NCBI RefSeq assembly: GCF_000425125.1
Contig: NZ_KE384310.1
Coordinates: forward strand, 107,896 to 171,895
DNA from: Paenibacillus taiwanensis DSM 18679
GTDB lineage: Bacteria; Bacillota; Bacilli; Paenibacillales; Paenibacillaceae
Reading direction: 5' to 3'
Length of the DNA: 64,000 bases
Both the position numbers and the translations under genes were made by a program. Each line of letters starts with the position of its first letter. The stretch's first letter is position 1. Shown in pieces: positions 35,016 to 43,785 of the stretch. The notes under the pieces were generated by a model. That model made no database searches, was not told the origin of the DNA, and saw nothing but the letters and a program-made list of their open reading frames with translations.

Positions 35016-35228
35016 ATGTACAATTCACGGAAGAAGCCACAGGACGATATTCCTGAAGAAATAACACCTATTTGGTCTTGCACAAGCGAGAGCTGTAATG
35101 GCTGGATGAGGGATAACTTTTCTTTTTCAACTGAACCAAGCTGTCCACAGTGTCAGTCACCAATGGTTAAGGGCGAGAAGAAGCTAGCCGTGCTTGTTAA
35201 CACAAGTCCCCGTCAGACCAAGAAATAA
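35016..35228 (+). CDS. ydjO: YdjO-family (cold-inducible) zinc-ribbon protein
   Basis: A 70-aa protein. SD AGAGGGACGG precedes the ATG. The family pattern is WSCTSESCNGWMRDNFSF...PSCPQCQSPMVKGEK: two cysteine pairs (Cys44-type CTSESC and CPQC) that should bind zinc. YdjO-type proteins are annotated as cold-inducible; their function is unknown. The long leader with a terminator hairpin agrees with post-initiation control as in cold-shock genes. Monocistronic, terminator at 35247. Confidence 0.82.
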   Translation: MYNSRKKPQDDIPEEITPIWSCTSESCNGWMRDNFSFSTEPSCPQCQSPMVKGEKKLAVLVNTSPRQTKK

Positions 35229-35246
35229 TGTTTAACGTGTGAAGGA

Positions 35247-35298
35247 ACAGGGAGTGCCTGACAGTCTGAGAAGACTTACGGATGCTCCCTGTTTTTAT
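35247..35298 (+). terminator. Terminator of the YdjO gene
   Basis: Stem AACAGGGAG / CTCCCTGTT with a 29-nt loop and a T-rich tail. Confidence 0.8.
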
Positions 35299-35517
35299 TT
35301 GTTCAGCTATATATGAGTGGAAATGGGCCACAAGGCTGTTCATAAGGTTCTGACATTTATTCAGTTGGATGAATTGACGCACGTCGCAGGCTAGAGATTC
35401 AGATATCAATTGTTGAAAGGGGTTGGCGTTTAGGAGTGAACTGCGGGCGGATGTATTGTATTACACGATCATGGCTTATGTAGGCTGCAATAGGAAGTAG
35501 GGGCCAAGCAATAACCT

Positions 35518-36093
35518 CTAATGACGTCTATTTTCATATCGATGGAGTGCTGTAACGAAATTGCCTTCCACAAGCTCGCTTAATTTGGCAATGATGACTG
35601 CTGGGTCTTCCTTCATGTCTTGCTCCAACCATTGAATGATTAAGCCAGTAAAGGCGAGCGTGTAAAAGTTGGATATAAAATGTTTGTCGTCGTCACGGAC
35701 CGACATACTGGAGGATACTTCATTAATGACGTCCATCATTAATTCCGAAGTTACGCTGTACAGATAAGCATCAAGATGGGGACGGGCTAAGGAGTCGAGT
35801 GTACTGGTGCAGAAGGCTTTGTTGTGAGTAATGTAGTCAAATATTTTCTGAAGTCCGCTGGTCCACGTCGTATAACTACGGTACTGGGCGATGCTTTCCA
35901 ACGCTTCCGTTTTGTAAATCCAGGCCAGCAGTTCATATACGTCTTGAAAATGATAATAAAATGTTTGCCGATTTAAGCCGCAGTTGTCCACGAGATGCTG
36001 TACGGTAATTTTGCTGAGAGGGGCATGGCTCATCATATCTTTTAATGAAGCAGCAAGCGCTTTCTTGGTGCGCAATGAGCTTGAATTTGACAT
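35518..36093 (-). CDS. TetR-family transcription regulator (TetR_C_8-like)
   Basis: A 191-aa regulator. AGGTGATT precedes the ATG. The N-terminal HTH includes SKITVQHLVDNCGLNRQTFY followed by YHFQDVYELLAW, the pattern of the subgroup related to dihydroxyacetone-kinase regulator DhaS. The C-terminal half is helical (FYTLAFTGLIIQWLEQDMKE). No partner gene is in a clear divergent arrangement; it may act on itself or on distant genes. Confidence 0.88.
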   Translation of the reverse strand: MSNSSSLRTKKALAASLKDMMSHAPLSKITVQHLVDNCGLNRQTFYYHFQDVYELLAWIYKTEALESIAQYRSYTTWTSGLQKIFDYITHNKAFCTSTLDSLARPHLDAYLYSVTSELMMDVINEVSSSMSVRDDDKHFISNFYTLAFTGLIIQWLEQDMKEDPAVIIAKLSELVEGNFVTALHRYENRRH

Positions 36094-36256
36094 GGAATCA
36101 CCTGCTTTGTGGAAGATGTACAGCCAGAGCTTGTACTAATAGTATAACCGAGATGCCCTCAGCTTCTCAAATTAGAGCAAGGTTGGATCTGGGCTGCTCA
36201 CCATGAGCAGTTAGTGGTGAACAGCCTCCAAATTAGTTGGCATGTACAATTTGTAA

Positions 36257-36520
36257 TTACAGATCAATAGCGATATGAGGCTTGCTATAATGACTAGTTC
36301 CCCCGCCGCCAACGAGTACTTTCCCACCTTTGTTAAATAGGAGCAGCTTTTGCAAACCATCCTGAAGAATAACCGTGATGCTGGCATCGTCATCAATTGC
36401 GGTGTAAATTACATATCCACTATCCGATATAGTCGTTCTCCACTTATGATCAAATTCTGATCGGAGAACTCGATTGGAATAGACCTGATTTTCCACTTTT
36501 CCTTTCTGTTTGTTGCCCAT
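36257..36520 (-). CDS. Small hypothetical protein
   Basis: An 87-aa protein with a good SD (GGGGGGAT) upstream of ATG. No signal peptide or TM segment. Basic N-terminus, then a beta-rich centre (ISDSGYVIYTAIDDDASITV, LLLFNKGGKVLV) and a glycine run. I do not recognise a family with confidence. It is flanked by non-coding DNA on both sides. Confidence 0.55.
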   Translation of the reverse strand: MGNKQKGKVENQVYSNRVLRSEFDHKWRTTISDSGYVIYTAIDDDASITVILQDGLQKLLLFNKGGKVLVGGGGTSHYSKPHIAIDL

Positions 36521-36796
36521 TGTTCATCCCCCCAGTCTTGTCCACCTTTTGGTGGTTTCTATATGTTATGAGGGAGAACGTAATTTGGTGTAGATGATTT
36601 CATGAATGTGGAGTCTATTTTCGGCACTATTCACGTTTTTGGACTGGATTTAATTACTATTTAGGATAGAGTTCGTTTCATTGTATGTCAGTTCTTTGAT
36701 GTCTCCTTTGCTTTTGTATGCGGATAGAGTTAAACTTCATAGTGAAATAAATAAAGGCATATGTGGTTATATGTACATAAGCAAAAGGGAGGAACT

Positions 36797-38041
36797 ATGA
36801 ACTCCAAATATTTAGCTGTTATTTCGCTGGTTGTGATGGCTGCCGGCTTCGTTATAACGCTGTTGCTGCCACAGCATGTAGCAGTGGTGCTCCTGCAAGG
36901 TGGATTTGAGGCAGGGCTTGTTGGCGGTATTGCCGACTGGTTTGCCGTGACGGCGTTATTTCGGCACCCGATGGGTATCCCCATCCCCCATACGTCTTTG
37001 TTGCTGAAGAACAAAGCACGCATCGTGCAGTCACTTGTTGCAGCGATGGAGACCGAGCTGTTAAACAAGGAGAGCATTGAGAAGAAGTTGCGAGGCATGA
37101 ATTTAATCCAACGAGGCGCTTCGGCGTTAACTAAAGCGTTGGGCAGGAAAAGAGTTCGCCAAAAAGTGCTGGAGTGGCTGATCCAGCTTATTCACCGCAT
37201 ACCGTTGGAGAAGCTTGTTCCGAGTCTTAAATCAGGTTTGATCGCATACGTTAAAAAGGCAGACCTGGGTCATTCCGCTGAGAAGTTAGCTTCTAAAATA
37301 ATGGAGGCAGGGTACGACGAGAAAGCACTCGATTATGTATTGGTTGAGGCAACGACATGGGTCAAACGTCATGAAACTAAGCTCATGTTAAGCAAGCTGG
37401 CTGGCGAAAAGCTGTCCGAGATAAAAATGGGCGGCTTTATGGGGTTTGCTTTTCAGGCAGTTGCTGGTTTTATGGATGACGACAAGCTTGGAGGAATGCT
37501 GCAAAATATGATCGCATCAAGCCTGCAAGATTTGCAGCAACCTGATCATAAGTATCGGGAGGCGATTGTACGGGAAATCAGAGTCCAGATGTTTCAGTTA
37601 GCGAGTAATGAGGCTTATATGGAACAGGCGAAGGCTTGGCTGATTACCCAGTTGCAGCAGGATCAGTTTGATGAAGCTCTGTTAGCACGACTGCAAGAAA
37701 TTCGTGATAGACTTGTGGATCGATTGGAGCAGGAACGGGAAGCGGCGGGACGTCTCGTATTGGAAACCTTCCGTAAAGTCGTTCGTAATCTCGAACGCGA
37801 TCCAGAGTGGGTAGCTGCATTAGAGGCTAAAGTCACATCAGCTATCGTCAGTGCGGTCGGAGCTAATCATTATCGGCTCGGTCAACTCATTAAAGAAAAT
37901 ATAGATCAAATGGATGATGCAGCATTGGTTGCGATGCTAGAAGAAAAAATCGGTAAAGACTTGCAATGGATTCGAGTAAATGGGGCCTTGTGTGGGTTTA
38001 TCATCGGTATCGTGCTTGCGCTTATTCATTTATTGTTATGA
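36797..38041 (+). CDS. DUF445 membrane protein
   Basis: A 414-aa protein. The ATG at 36797 has GGGAGGA at good spacing. An N-terminal TM segment (YLAVISLVVMAAGFVITLLL), then QGGFEAGLVGGIADWFAVTALFRHPMGIPIPHT, the strong DUF445 signature, a long helical soluble region (~80-390) and a C-terminal TM segment (GALCGFIIGIVLALIHLLL). The family is widespread and its role unknown. Helical, coiled-coil-like content suggests a structural envelope function. Strong terminator downstream. Confidence 0.92.
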   Translation: MNSKYLAVISLVVMAAGFVITLLLPQHVAVVLLQGGFEAGLVGGIADWFAVTALFRHPMGIPIPHTSLLLKNKARIVQSLVAAMETELLNKESIEKKLRGMNLIQRGASALTKALGRKRVRQKVLEWLIQLIHRIPLEKLVPSLKSGLIAYVKKADLGHSAEKLASKIMEAGYDEKALDYVLVEATTWVKRHETKLMLSKLAGEKLSEIKMGGFMGFAFQAVAGFMDDDKLGGMLQNMIASSLQDLQQPDHKYREAIVREIRVQMFQLASNEAYMEQAKAWLITQLQQDQFDEALLARLQEIRDRLVDRLEQEREAAGRLVLETFRKVVRNLERDPEWVAALEAKVTSAIVSAVGANHYRLGQLIKENIDQMDDAALVAMLEEKIGKDLQWIRVNGALCGFIIGIVLALIHLLL

Positions 38042-38075
38042 CCTTTGTCAAAGACACAGTATCGTTTGAAGCCTC

Positions 38076-38132
38076 AAGCCGCAAGCCGCTCTGCTAGCCG
38101 CAAAGGCGCTAGCAGAGCGGCCCTTGCGGCTT
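38076..38132. terminator. Large terminator hairpin
   Basis: AAGCCGCAAG / CTTGCGGCTT plus CCGCTCTGCTAGC / GCTAGCAGAGCGG make a 23-bp interrupted stem after the DUF445 gene, towards the convergent XRE-cupin gene. Confidence 0.8.
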
Positions 38133-38223
38133 CACTTTTACCTAAATCAAATAAACTTAACGGTCATTGCTAAAGTCAAGTTGTAGTGTCTCATGTGAGC
38201 GCGCGATGACTACTTTGAGAACG

Positions 38224-38769
38224 TTATTTCACATCATCCAGATGGATCTCTTTATATACCGAGATAAGTACAACAGCTGGAACATCACCGATATTAGTTA
38301 CGGTATGTGGCACGCTTGCATTCCAACTGAAGGAGTCTCCCTGCTCAAGTATCTCGCGGTCCTCTGCTTGCTCGATTAAAATTTTGCCGCTGATCACGAC
38401 GTGGCATTCTTCCCCGATATGTGTATTGGCCCCTGTAGTGCCACCAGGAGGCATTTCGCAAATCATCATCCGCATGTCTCGTCTATCACAAAGCAGTTCT
38501 ACCTTTAGATTATCTATGCCCGGCATCGTTGTCTGCACACGATCTGCTTTGCGTACTACTTGCATCCGCTGTGTTTGATGGAGCAGGAGGTAAGGAAGCG
38601 GAACCTTTAAGCTATTAGCGATACTTTCCAATGTGGCAATCGAAGGGGAGGTGCGGTTATTTTCAACATTGCTAATAAATCCTTTAGATAATCCCGTGCA
38701 CTCGCAGAGTTGAGGTATCGTCATCTTTCTTTGCTTGCGAATCGCCCGAATTGTAGCCCCAATGTTCAT
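38224..38769 (-). CDS. XRE-family regulator with C-terminal cupin domain
   Basis: A 181-aa regulator. The ATG at 38769 has GGAGG 7 nt upstream. Residues ~5-60 are an XRE HTH (IGATIRAIRKQRKMTIPQLC, ECTGLSKGFISNVENNRTSP). Residues ~105-175 are a small cupin (MPPGGTTGANTHIGEECHVV, LEQGDSFSWNASVPHTVTNI) with His residues that could bind metal or ligand. Regulators of this layout sense small molecules. It is divergent from the DoxX-dioxygenase pair, which it most likely controls; an inverted repeat lies between them. Confidence 0.92.
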   Translation of the reverse strand: MNIGATIRAIRKQRKMTIPQLCECTGLSKGFISNVENNRTSPSIATLESIANSLKVPLPYLLLHQTQRMQVVRKADRVQTTMPGIDNLKVELLCDRRDMRMMICEMPPGGTTGANTHIGEECHVVISGKILIEQAEDREILEQGDSFSWNASVPHTVTNIGDVPAVVLISVYKEIHLDDVK

Positions 38770-38871
38770 GATATGGCCTCCATAGAAGTATAGTTCCAAG
38801 AATATTAGTTTCATAATAACAAAAAAATAAGCTTGACGGAATATGCATCTTCATGATAACTTATGGTTCAT

Positions 38872-38890
38872 AAATAACAAAAAGTTATTT
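38872..38890. promoter_or_regulatory. Inverted repeat between XRE-cupin and DoxX genes
   Basis: AAATAAC-aaaaa-GTTATTT (7-bp arms) in the divergent intergenic region. Candidate operator of the XRE-cupin protein. Confidence 0.45.
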
Positions 38891-39010
38891 GTATTAGAAT
38901 ACTTTTGAATAGGAGGAGGGTTGAAAGTAATGTTGTAGCTTATTAATGTCCAAGAGTATTTTAATATGAATAAAGTATTACAATATAACAACTAATAAGG
39001 AGTAGTGAAA

Positions 39011-39415
39011 ATGAAAATAAATGAGATTATGGTTACTTTAATGCGTGTGGTGTTGGGGATTATTATGATGGTTCATGGTATTACTAAGTTCCAAATGGGA
39101 TTGGAAAATGTATCTGGCTGGTTCGCAAGCATCGGTATTCCAGGGTTCCTCGGATACTTTGTCGCAGCGTTAGAGTTGGTAGGCGGTATTTTGTTAATTG
39201 TTGGTCTGTTTACACGTTATGTGTCTGTATTATTTGCTTTTATGTTGATCGGTGCAACAATTACGGTTAAGCTGCCAGGCGGTTTGTTGGGAGATGGACA
39301 GGGAGCTGGTTATGAATTAGATTTGGCACTGTTGGTTATTTCACTTTACTTTGCAGGAGCAACTGTTCGTGGATTCGGTCTTGATCAATTGTTATTCCGC
39401 AAGAAAGAACAATAA
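39011..39415 (+). CDS. DoxX-family membrane protein
   Basis: A 134-aa protein with four TM segments. The ATG at 39011 has AAGGAG 8 nt upstream; a GTG two codons earlier is less well placed. DoxX hallmarks: GIIMMVHGITKFQMG, GYFVAALELVGGILLIVGLF, TRYVSVLFAFMLIGATITVK, then a C-terminal TM. DoxX proteins are linked to redox balance and quinone or thiosulfate metabolism. It lies 91 bp upstream of a DODA-type dioxygenase gene, an association seen in other Bacilli. Confidence 0.9.
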   Translation: MKINEIMVTLMRVVLGIIMMVHGITKFQMGLENVSGWFASIGIPGFLGYFVAALELVGGILLIVGLFTRYVSVLFAFMLIGATITVKLPGGLLGDGQGAGYELDLALLVISLYFAGATVRGFGLDQLLFRKKEQ

Positions 39416-39506
39416 GATACTAGCTTATACAACTATGTAATAACATCAAGTGGGCCCCGTAGGGCCTCTTGTTGTATAAAGACAGTTTCGATAGGAGGCT
39501 TCAATT

Positions 39507-40277
39507 ATGATTCCATCTTTGTTTATCGCACATGGCGCTCCATCGTTAGCTTTGGAGAAGCACGATTATACAACCTTCTTGAACGAGCTTGGTTCAAGTA
39601 TGCCTAAGCCACGGGCTGTCGTCTTATTTACAGCTCACTGGGAAAGCACAGAGCAGTTGGTGTCAGGCGCTGCGACTTATGAAACGATTTATGACTTTGG
39701 GGGGTTCCAGCGAGAACTGTATGAGTTCAAGTATCCAGCCCCTGGACTTCCATCGTTAGCAGCGGAAATTAAGGAGCTGTTCGAAGCTGCGGGAATACCT
39801 GCAAGTATGGATACTGCACGGGGACTTGATCATGGCGCCTGGGTAGTGCTGCATCTGCTGTATCCAAAGGCAGATATCCCTGTTATTGCGCTATCGGTTA
39901 ACAGATATCTTACCAATGCAGAACAGTACCAGATCGGCAAGGCACTGGCAGTGCTGCGAGAACAGGACATATTAGTTGTCGGCAGTGGCGGCACAGTGCA
40001 TAATTTAAGACGTATAAACTGGGATGCTACAACACACGATGAATGGGCGCTTGCATTTGATCAATGGCTTGAAGAGAAGCTGACCAGTTGGGATACTGCA
40101 GCCTTATTTCAATATGAGAAATTAGCACCACATGCTGAAGTTGCGGTGCCTACTCCAGAACACTTTATTCCACTCCTATTAGCTATGGGTGCAGGAGATG
40201 AGAAGCGGCAAGCTACAAAATTGTTCCGTAATTATCAATATGGTAATTTGAGCTTGTCTTGTTGGAAGTTTGATTGA
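39507..40277 (+). CDS. DODA-type (class III extradiol) ring-cleavage dioxygenase
   Basis: A 256-aa non-haem iron enzyme. GGAGG precedes the ATG. MIPSLFIAHGAPSLAL carries the first metal His; further ligand candidates are TAHWEST, GLDHGAWVVLHLLYP and GSGGTVHNLRRI. Family members open catecholic rings (DOPA dioxygenase, YgiD); the bacterial substrate is usually unknown. The XRE-cupin regulator and DoxX neighbour suggest a small aromatic- or quinone-stress response unit. Confidence 0.92.
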   Translation: MIPSLFIAHGAPSLALEKHDYTTFLNELGSSMPKPRAVVLFTAHWESTEQLVSGAATYETIYDFGGFQRELYEFKYPAPGLPSLAAEIKELFEAAGIPASMDTARGLDHGAWVVLHLLYPKADIPVIALSVNRYLTNAEQYQIGKALAVLREQDILVVGSGGTVHNLRRINWDATTHDEWALAFDQWLEEKLTSWDTAALFQYEKLAPHAEVAVPTPEHFIPLLLAMGAGDEKRQATKLFRNYQYGNLSLSCWKFD

Positions 40278-40405
40278 GACGTTTATGGATTGGAGCACCA
40301 ATACGGTTGCTGTATCGAAGCTACAATGGGTGATGCGTTGCTCAAAAAGATAATAGTTAAATGTTCGATCCCTGACTAGAGTTTAATCATTAATCATTCT
40401 TAAGA

Positions 40406-40450
40406 AGAAGGACCTTGATCCCTACTTGTAGTGGATTTCTAGGTCCTTCT
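40406..40450. terminator. Terminator between convergent genes
   Basis: AGAAGGACCT / AGGTCCTTCT, 10-bp perfect stem with a 25-nt loop. Confidence 0.7.
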
Positions 40451-40456
40451 GTGTAA

Positions 40457-41209
40457 CTACGACCGAATAACTTGCTCCACCCACTTCCGTATGGTCTTAT
40501 TTACTTCACCAGCAGCTTTGGTGGGCAATTGGTGTTGCTCCTCTTGAAAGATAACGAGCTTGCAATTCGGCAAGCCTTGCTGTAGCTTATGGCGATATGA
40601 ACTGAAATCGGTATCCTTTTCACCATACAGCAGTAATATAGGGGCCGTAATATGACGGAGCTGCTCTGTACAGTTGTAGTTCAAGCTGCATTGATAATAT
40701 TGATGAATGTTGTCTCTGTGACCCTGCTTCGCTTGCCGGAGCAACTGTTTGAATGTGAGCTTACTGTCCGCGTTGCCCCATGAGATGGCCCAACGTAATA
40801 AATGCAGCAATGGCTGCCAACGTGAAAGGCCAATAGCGAGCCGTATTCGACTACGCAGCTTCACATCAGTAGCCTCTGACATCGCACTGATCAGAATACC
40901 ACCATAGAAACGATTCGGATGTGTAAGCAAGGCTTCTAATGCAACAGATCCTCCAGTTGAATACCCGCACACAAATGCTCGTTTAATGTCCAGTTTGTCC
41001 ATAAGCTGATGAATATCCTCTACGATTAACGTATACGTAATCGACGCATCCGAATGCGCGCTCTTGCCATGTCCACGGATGTCAAACGTAATAATCCAAT
41101 AATCGTCAGACAGATCGATCTGCTGATATCGAAAATTAGCATTAGTTAACAGCGGAGGGTGAATAAAAATAATCGGTATGCCTTCGCCAAACGTCTGGAC
41201 ATGAAGCAC
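40457..41209 (-). CDS. Alpha/beta-hydrolase
   Basis: A hydrolase of about 250 aa. VQTFGEGIPIIFIHPPLLTN (oxyanion region), FDIRGHGKS, the nucleophile elbow FVCGYSTGGSVALEAL (Ser in GYSTG), an acid in LLYGEKDTDF and a His in EEQHQLP. The GTG at 41209 has no SD. The frame is open and family-like for ten more codons (LPNQPINET), reaching two CTG codons (41239, 41236) behind GGGGGGAT, so the true start may be CTG. Substrate unknown. Confidence 0.85.
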   Translation of the reverse strand: MLHVQTFGEGIPIIFIHPPLLTNANFRYQQIDLSDDYWIITFDIRGHGKSAHSDASITYTLIVEDIHQLMDKLDIKRAFVCGYSTGGSVALEALLTHPNRFYGGILISAMSEATDVKLRSRIRLAIGLSRWQPLLHLLRWAISWGNADSKLTFKQLLRQAKQGHRDNIHQYYQCSLNYNCTEQLRHITAPILLLYGEKDTDFSSYRHKLQQGLPNCKLVIFQEEQHQLPTKAAGEVNKTIRKWVEQVIRS

Positions 41210-41409
41210 CGTCTCATTAATAGGTTGATTAGGCAGCAGATATCCCCCCTATAGTCCACGTATTGTGGCTATCATACCCGAAAGCTGCTTCTCCATGCAT
41301 AACTAGCAATGAAATCATACAGAAATACGACCTGATAAGCATTATGGTGAGTCTAATTATAATTAGAGTGGATTCAGAAAAGGTTGCGTCAGCCTCGTTG
41401 CGATGCAGC

Positions 41410-42240
41410 TTAGACACTTGGCTTTAACTGTTCATGGGCTTTTGAAATGACGGTTGCAATGTCATGTTGCAGTGCCATAATACGCTGCTTTTGTTCCACA
41501 AGCTGCCGCGAAAGTGAGACGAGCGGTGTTAAGGCTTCTATGCATGCTTTGGCATCGGTTGCTTTGACGGCTTGCCTGAACGGCTTGAGAACCGAGGGAG
41601 CGAGCTTATTAAGGGAGACGACAGTCTTTCGTGCGGATGTAATCTTGACGCGTAGAGCTACGGCATCGGTTAATGTAGTGCGTACTCGCTTCATCGCTTG
41701 AGCTGCACTTTGCTTGGCTTTCATGTACGCTTGTTCACACTTGCGAATATCCTCTTTGGCAAGTTGAACCGTCACTTTAACGATATCCGACTTCACCCGC
41801 AATGCAGATGCGAGCTCCGTCTGCTTTAGCTTGCGGGCTACCGTGATCTGCTGCTGGAGTGAAGTGAAATAGGCTTGCAGGGGCTTGTGACGATTCCGTG
41901 CATCCTGAACACGCTTCTCTAGCTGGCGCAATAGAGTTGTGTCCATGTTCTTGATCTGCTTTCGCACAACTGCTTCGTTCTGGCTGTTGCGAGCTTGTTG
42001 GGCTGCAATGTTCGTGTCCAACTGACGTTCTTGTCCCTGTTGGGCAACAAGTGATTGGTGAGCGGCTTGCAGTCGTGAAGCATAGGCAGAAGGTGCTTGC
42101 GAGACGGTCTTATTAAATGCAGCTTGTGTGGTGTCAGACCATACAACGGAAATAGCTGCTGCGGATGAAGGGAAACCCGTACTAATAAACAAAAGCATCA
42201 ACATGAACATCAATCTTTTCATCATTCTTATAATCCTCAT
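41410..42240 (-). CDS. Exported helical/coiled-coil protein, unknown
   Basis: A 276-aa protein. The ATG at 42240 has AAGGAG about 11 nt upstream and begins a signal peptide (MKRLMFMLMLLFISTGFPSS, cut near SAAA). The mature protein is almost wholly helical with heptad-like Leu/Ala and many Gln/Lys/Arg residues. No domain recognised. The leader is unusual: a good promoter and an intrinsic terminator lie between 42323 and 42440, so its transcript may be attenuated. Confidence 0.75.
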   Translation of the reverse strand: MRIIRMMKRLMFMLMLLFISTGFPSSAAAISVVWSDTTQAAFNKTVSQAPSAYASRLQAAHQSLVAQQGQERQLDTNIAAQQARNSQNEAVVRKQIKNMDTTLLRQLEKRVQDARNRHKPLQAYFTSLQQQITVARKLKQTELASALRVKSDIVKVTVQLAKEDIRKCEQAYMKAKQSAAQAMKRVRTTLTDAVALRVKITSARKTVVSLNKLAPSVLKPFRQAVKATDAKACIEALTPLVSLSRQLVEQKQRIMALQHDIATVISKAHEQLKPSV

Positions 42241-42322
42241 AGTATTCAAAGTTCTCCTTTCTAAGATACATAGATTAATTTCATCCAAGTCTTGAACAAT
42301 GGAAACCCGTTTGCAGCAACGC

Positions 42323-42371
42323 AAAAAAGCACCAGTAAGAAAGGCCTTATTGACCTGTCTTACGGGTGCTT
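42323..42371 (-). terminator. Strong intrinsic terminator in leader (minus strand)
   Basis: On the minus strand AAGCACC-c-GTAAG...AGG / CCT...CTTAC-t-GGTGCTT is followed by six T residues. No minus-strand gene lies upstream (the next genes are on the plus strand), so it ends a short leader or small RNA. Confidence 0.85.
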
Positions 42372-42411
42372 CCATCGTAAGGGTTGAAATATTTGGATGC
42401 TGTATACCACC

Positions 42412-42440
42412 AATATACTTGATGCTGAATTGTCAGTCAA
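42412..42440 (-). promoter_or_regulatory. SigA-type promoter, minus strand
   Basis: TTGACT (42440-42435), 17 bp, TATATT (42417-42412) on the minus strand, about 70 nt before the terminator at 42323. Confidence 0.75.
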
Positions 42441-42635
42441 GTCCTGTTCGCAGTACGTTCGAGTTCTTTTTTTAACGATAATTACGGGATACAGGATCAC
42501 ATCCATTTCCATTGTCTATAAGACACTTAGCAAGCCAGATCTACCACTTGTCATATTGGCGTAACATGTGTCTTTTATGATCAAAGATGAGGCGGTGCAG
42601 CTGGCCGTTAACTAGACAGACAGGATGAGATTTTC

Positions 42636-42809
42636 ATGAATGCCAAAATGCCAAAGCTGCTGCTGATTGTGTTACTGACCCTTGTCGCAAGTTTACTTGT
42701 GGCAGGCTACTCTCAAAAACGTAGTAATCCTACCGAGCAGTTGGGACATGTTCCTTTGTTTACACACCAATTAACCGCCATAAATACGCAGGGACTAGAT
42801 AAAGGATGA
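42636..42809 (+). CDS. 57-aa small exported or membrane protein
   Basis: The ATG at 42636 follows AGGATGAG at 7 nt. The protein begins MNAKMPKLLLIVLLTLVASL and then LVAGYSQ, a hydrophobic signal or anchor that looks like a lipoprotein signal with Tyr where the lipobox Cys should be. About 30 polar residues follow. Its stop overlaps the start of the phosphoesterase gene (ATGA at 42806-42809), which implies translational coupling. I recognise no family. It may be a degenerate lipoprotein or a small partner of the phosphoesterase. Confidence 0.6.
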   Translation: MNAKMPKLLLIVLLTLVASLLVAGYSQKRSNPTEQLGHVPLFTHQLTAINTQGLDKG

Positions 42810-43672
42810 AGCAGTTAAAACAAGCGGTGAGATGGGGAACAACTGTCATTTTAGCTTTACTGGTGTTTGGTGGAAGTGCTTATGTATACAGCTCGATGGT
42901 GGAGCCGCATCTACTGATGGTAACTGAGCACGTTGTGAAGGCTGAGCAGCTGCCGCCCAGCTTTGAAGGGATGAAGATTGTGCAATTTAGCGATGTTCAC
43001 GTGGGGGCAGATTATTCAATAGAGCAGTTGCAGAATCTCGTACACGCTATAAATCAACAACGGCCTGATATTGTTGTGTTTAACGGTGATTTGTTTGATC
43101 ATTACAGCTTATATGGAGCAGGCGCAAATCGCGTGTTCGAGGTATTGGCTGGAATTCAATCTACGCTTGGTAAATATGCTGTATATGGTAATCATGATCG
43201 GGGTGGTGGAGCCAACAGGGTATATAAAGAAGGCATGGAGAGTGCGGGATTTACCGTTTTAGTAAATGAGGTTAGACAGTTGGCTCTTCCTAATGGGCAA
43301 TCGATTGCGATCGCAGGCCTCGATGATTTTATGCTCGGTGCGCCTGATATCACGGGTACGCTGTCTAAGCTTAAAGCGGGTCAGTTTAACTTGGTCATTG
43401 TACACGAGCCTGATGTGGCAGACAGCTTTACGGCTTACCCGATTAATATGCAGTTGTCTGGACACAGTCATGGTGGTCAAGTGCGGCTTCCGTTGGTTGG
43501 TTCATTTATTACGACGCCGCTCGGAGAAAAGTATGTGCAAGGTATGTATCGTATACAAGGGCAGCTCCGTGAGTCTGCGCTCTATGTCAATAGAGGTATT
43601 GGCACAACAAGAGCAAAATTTCGTTTATGGTGTGTACCTGAGTTGTCTGTGTTCACGCTTACCCAATCGTAA
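42806..43672 (+). CDS. Membrane-anchored metallophosphoesterase (YkuE-like)
   Basis: A 288-aa calcineurin-like phosphoesterase. One N-terminal TM/signal anchor (VILALLVFGGSAYVYSSM) puts the catalytic domain outside. Metal-site motifs: FSDVHVG (Asp63, His65), NGDLFDH (Asp95), YGNHD (Asn129, His130), VHEPD (His199) and SGHSHGGQ (His219, His221). Length and layout match B. subtilis YkuE, a Tat-linked wall phosphoesterase, but no twin-arginine is seen here. The start overlaps the stop of the small ORF before it. Confidence 0.9.
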   Translation: MKQLKQAVRWGTTVILALLVFGGSAYVYSSMVEPHLLMVTEHVVKAEQLPPSFEGMKIVQFSDVHVGADYSIEQLQNLVHAINQQRPDIVVFNGDLFDHYSLYGAGANRVFEVLAGIQSTLGKYAVYGNHDRGGGANRVYKEGMESAGFTVLVNEVRQLALPNGQSIAIAGLDDFMLGAPDITGTLSKLKAGQFNLVIVHEPDVADSFTAYPINMQLSGHSHGGQVRLPLVGSFITTPLGEKYVQGMYRIQGQLRESALYVNRGIGTTRAKFRLWCVPELSVFTLTQS

Positions 43673-43724
43673 CGTGTATACGAATCCCTTTTAAACTGCA
43701 ACATGCTCCTATATTGCAATTCAA

Positions 43725-43758
43725 AAGGACGTCGCAGCGATAAAGCAACGGCGTCCTT
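43725..43758. terminator. Terminator between convergent genes
   Basis: AAGGACG-t-CG / CG-g-CGTCCTT stem between the phosphoesterase and the subtilase-like gene. Confidence 0.65.
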
Positions 43759-43785
43759 AGACTGCGGATTGCAGCTAGCGAAACA

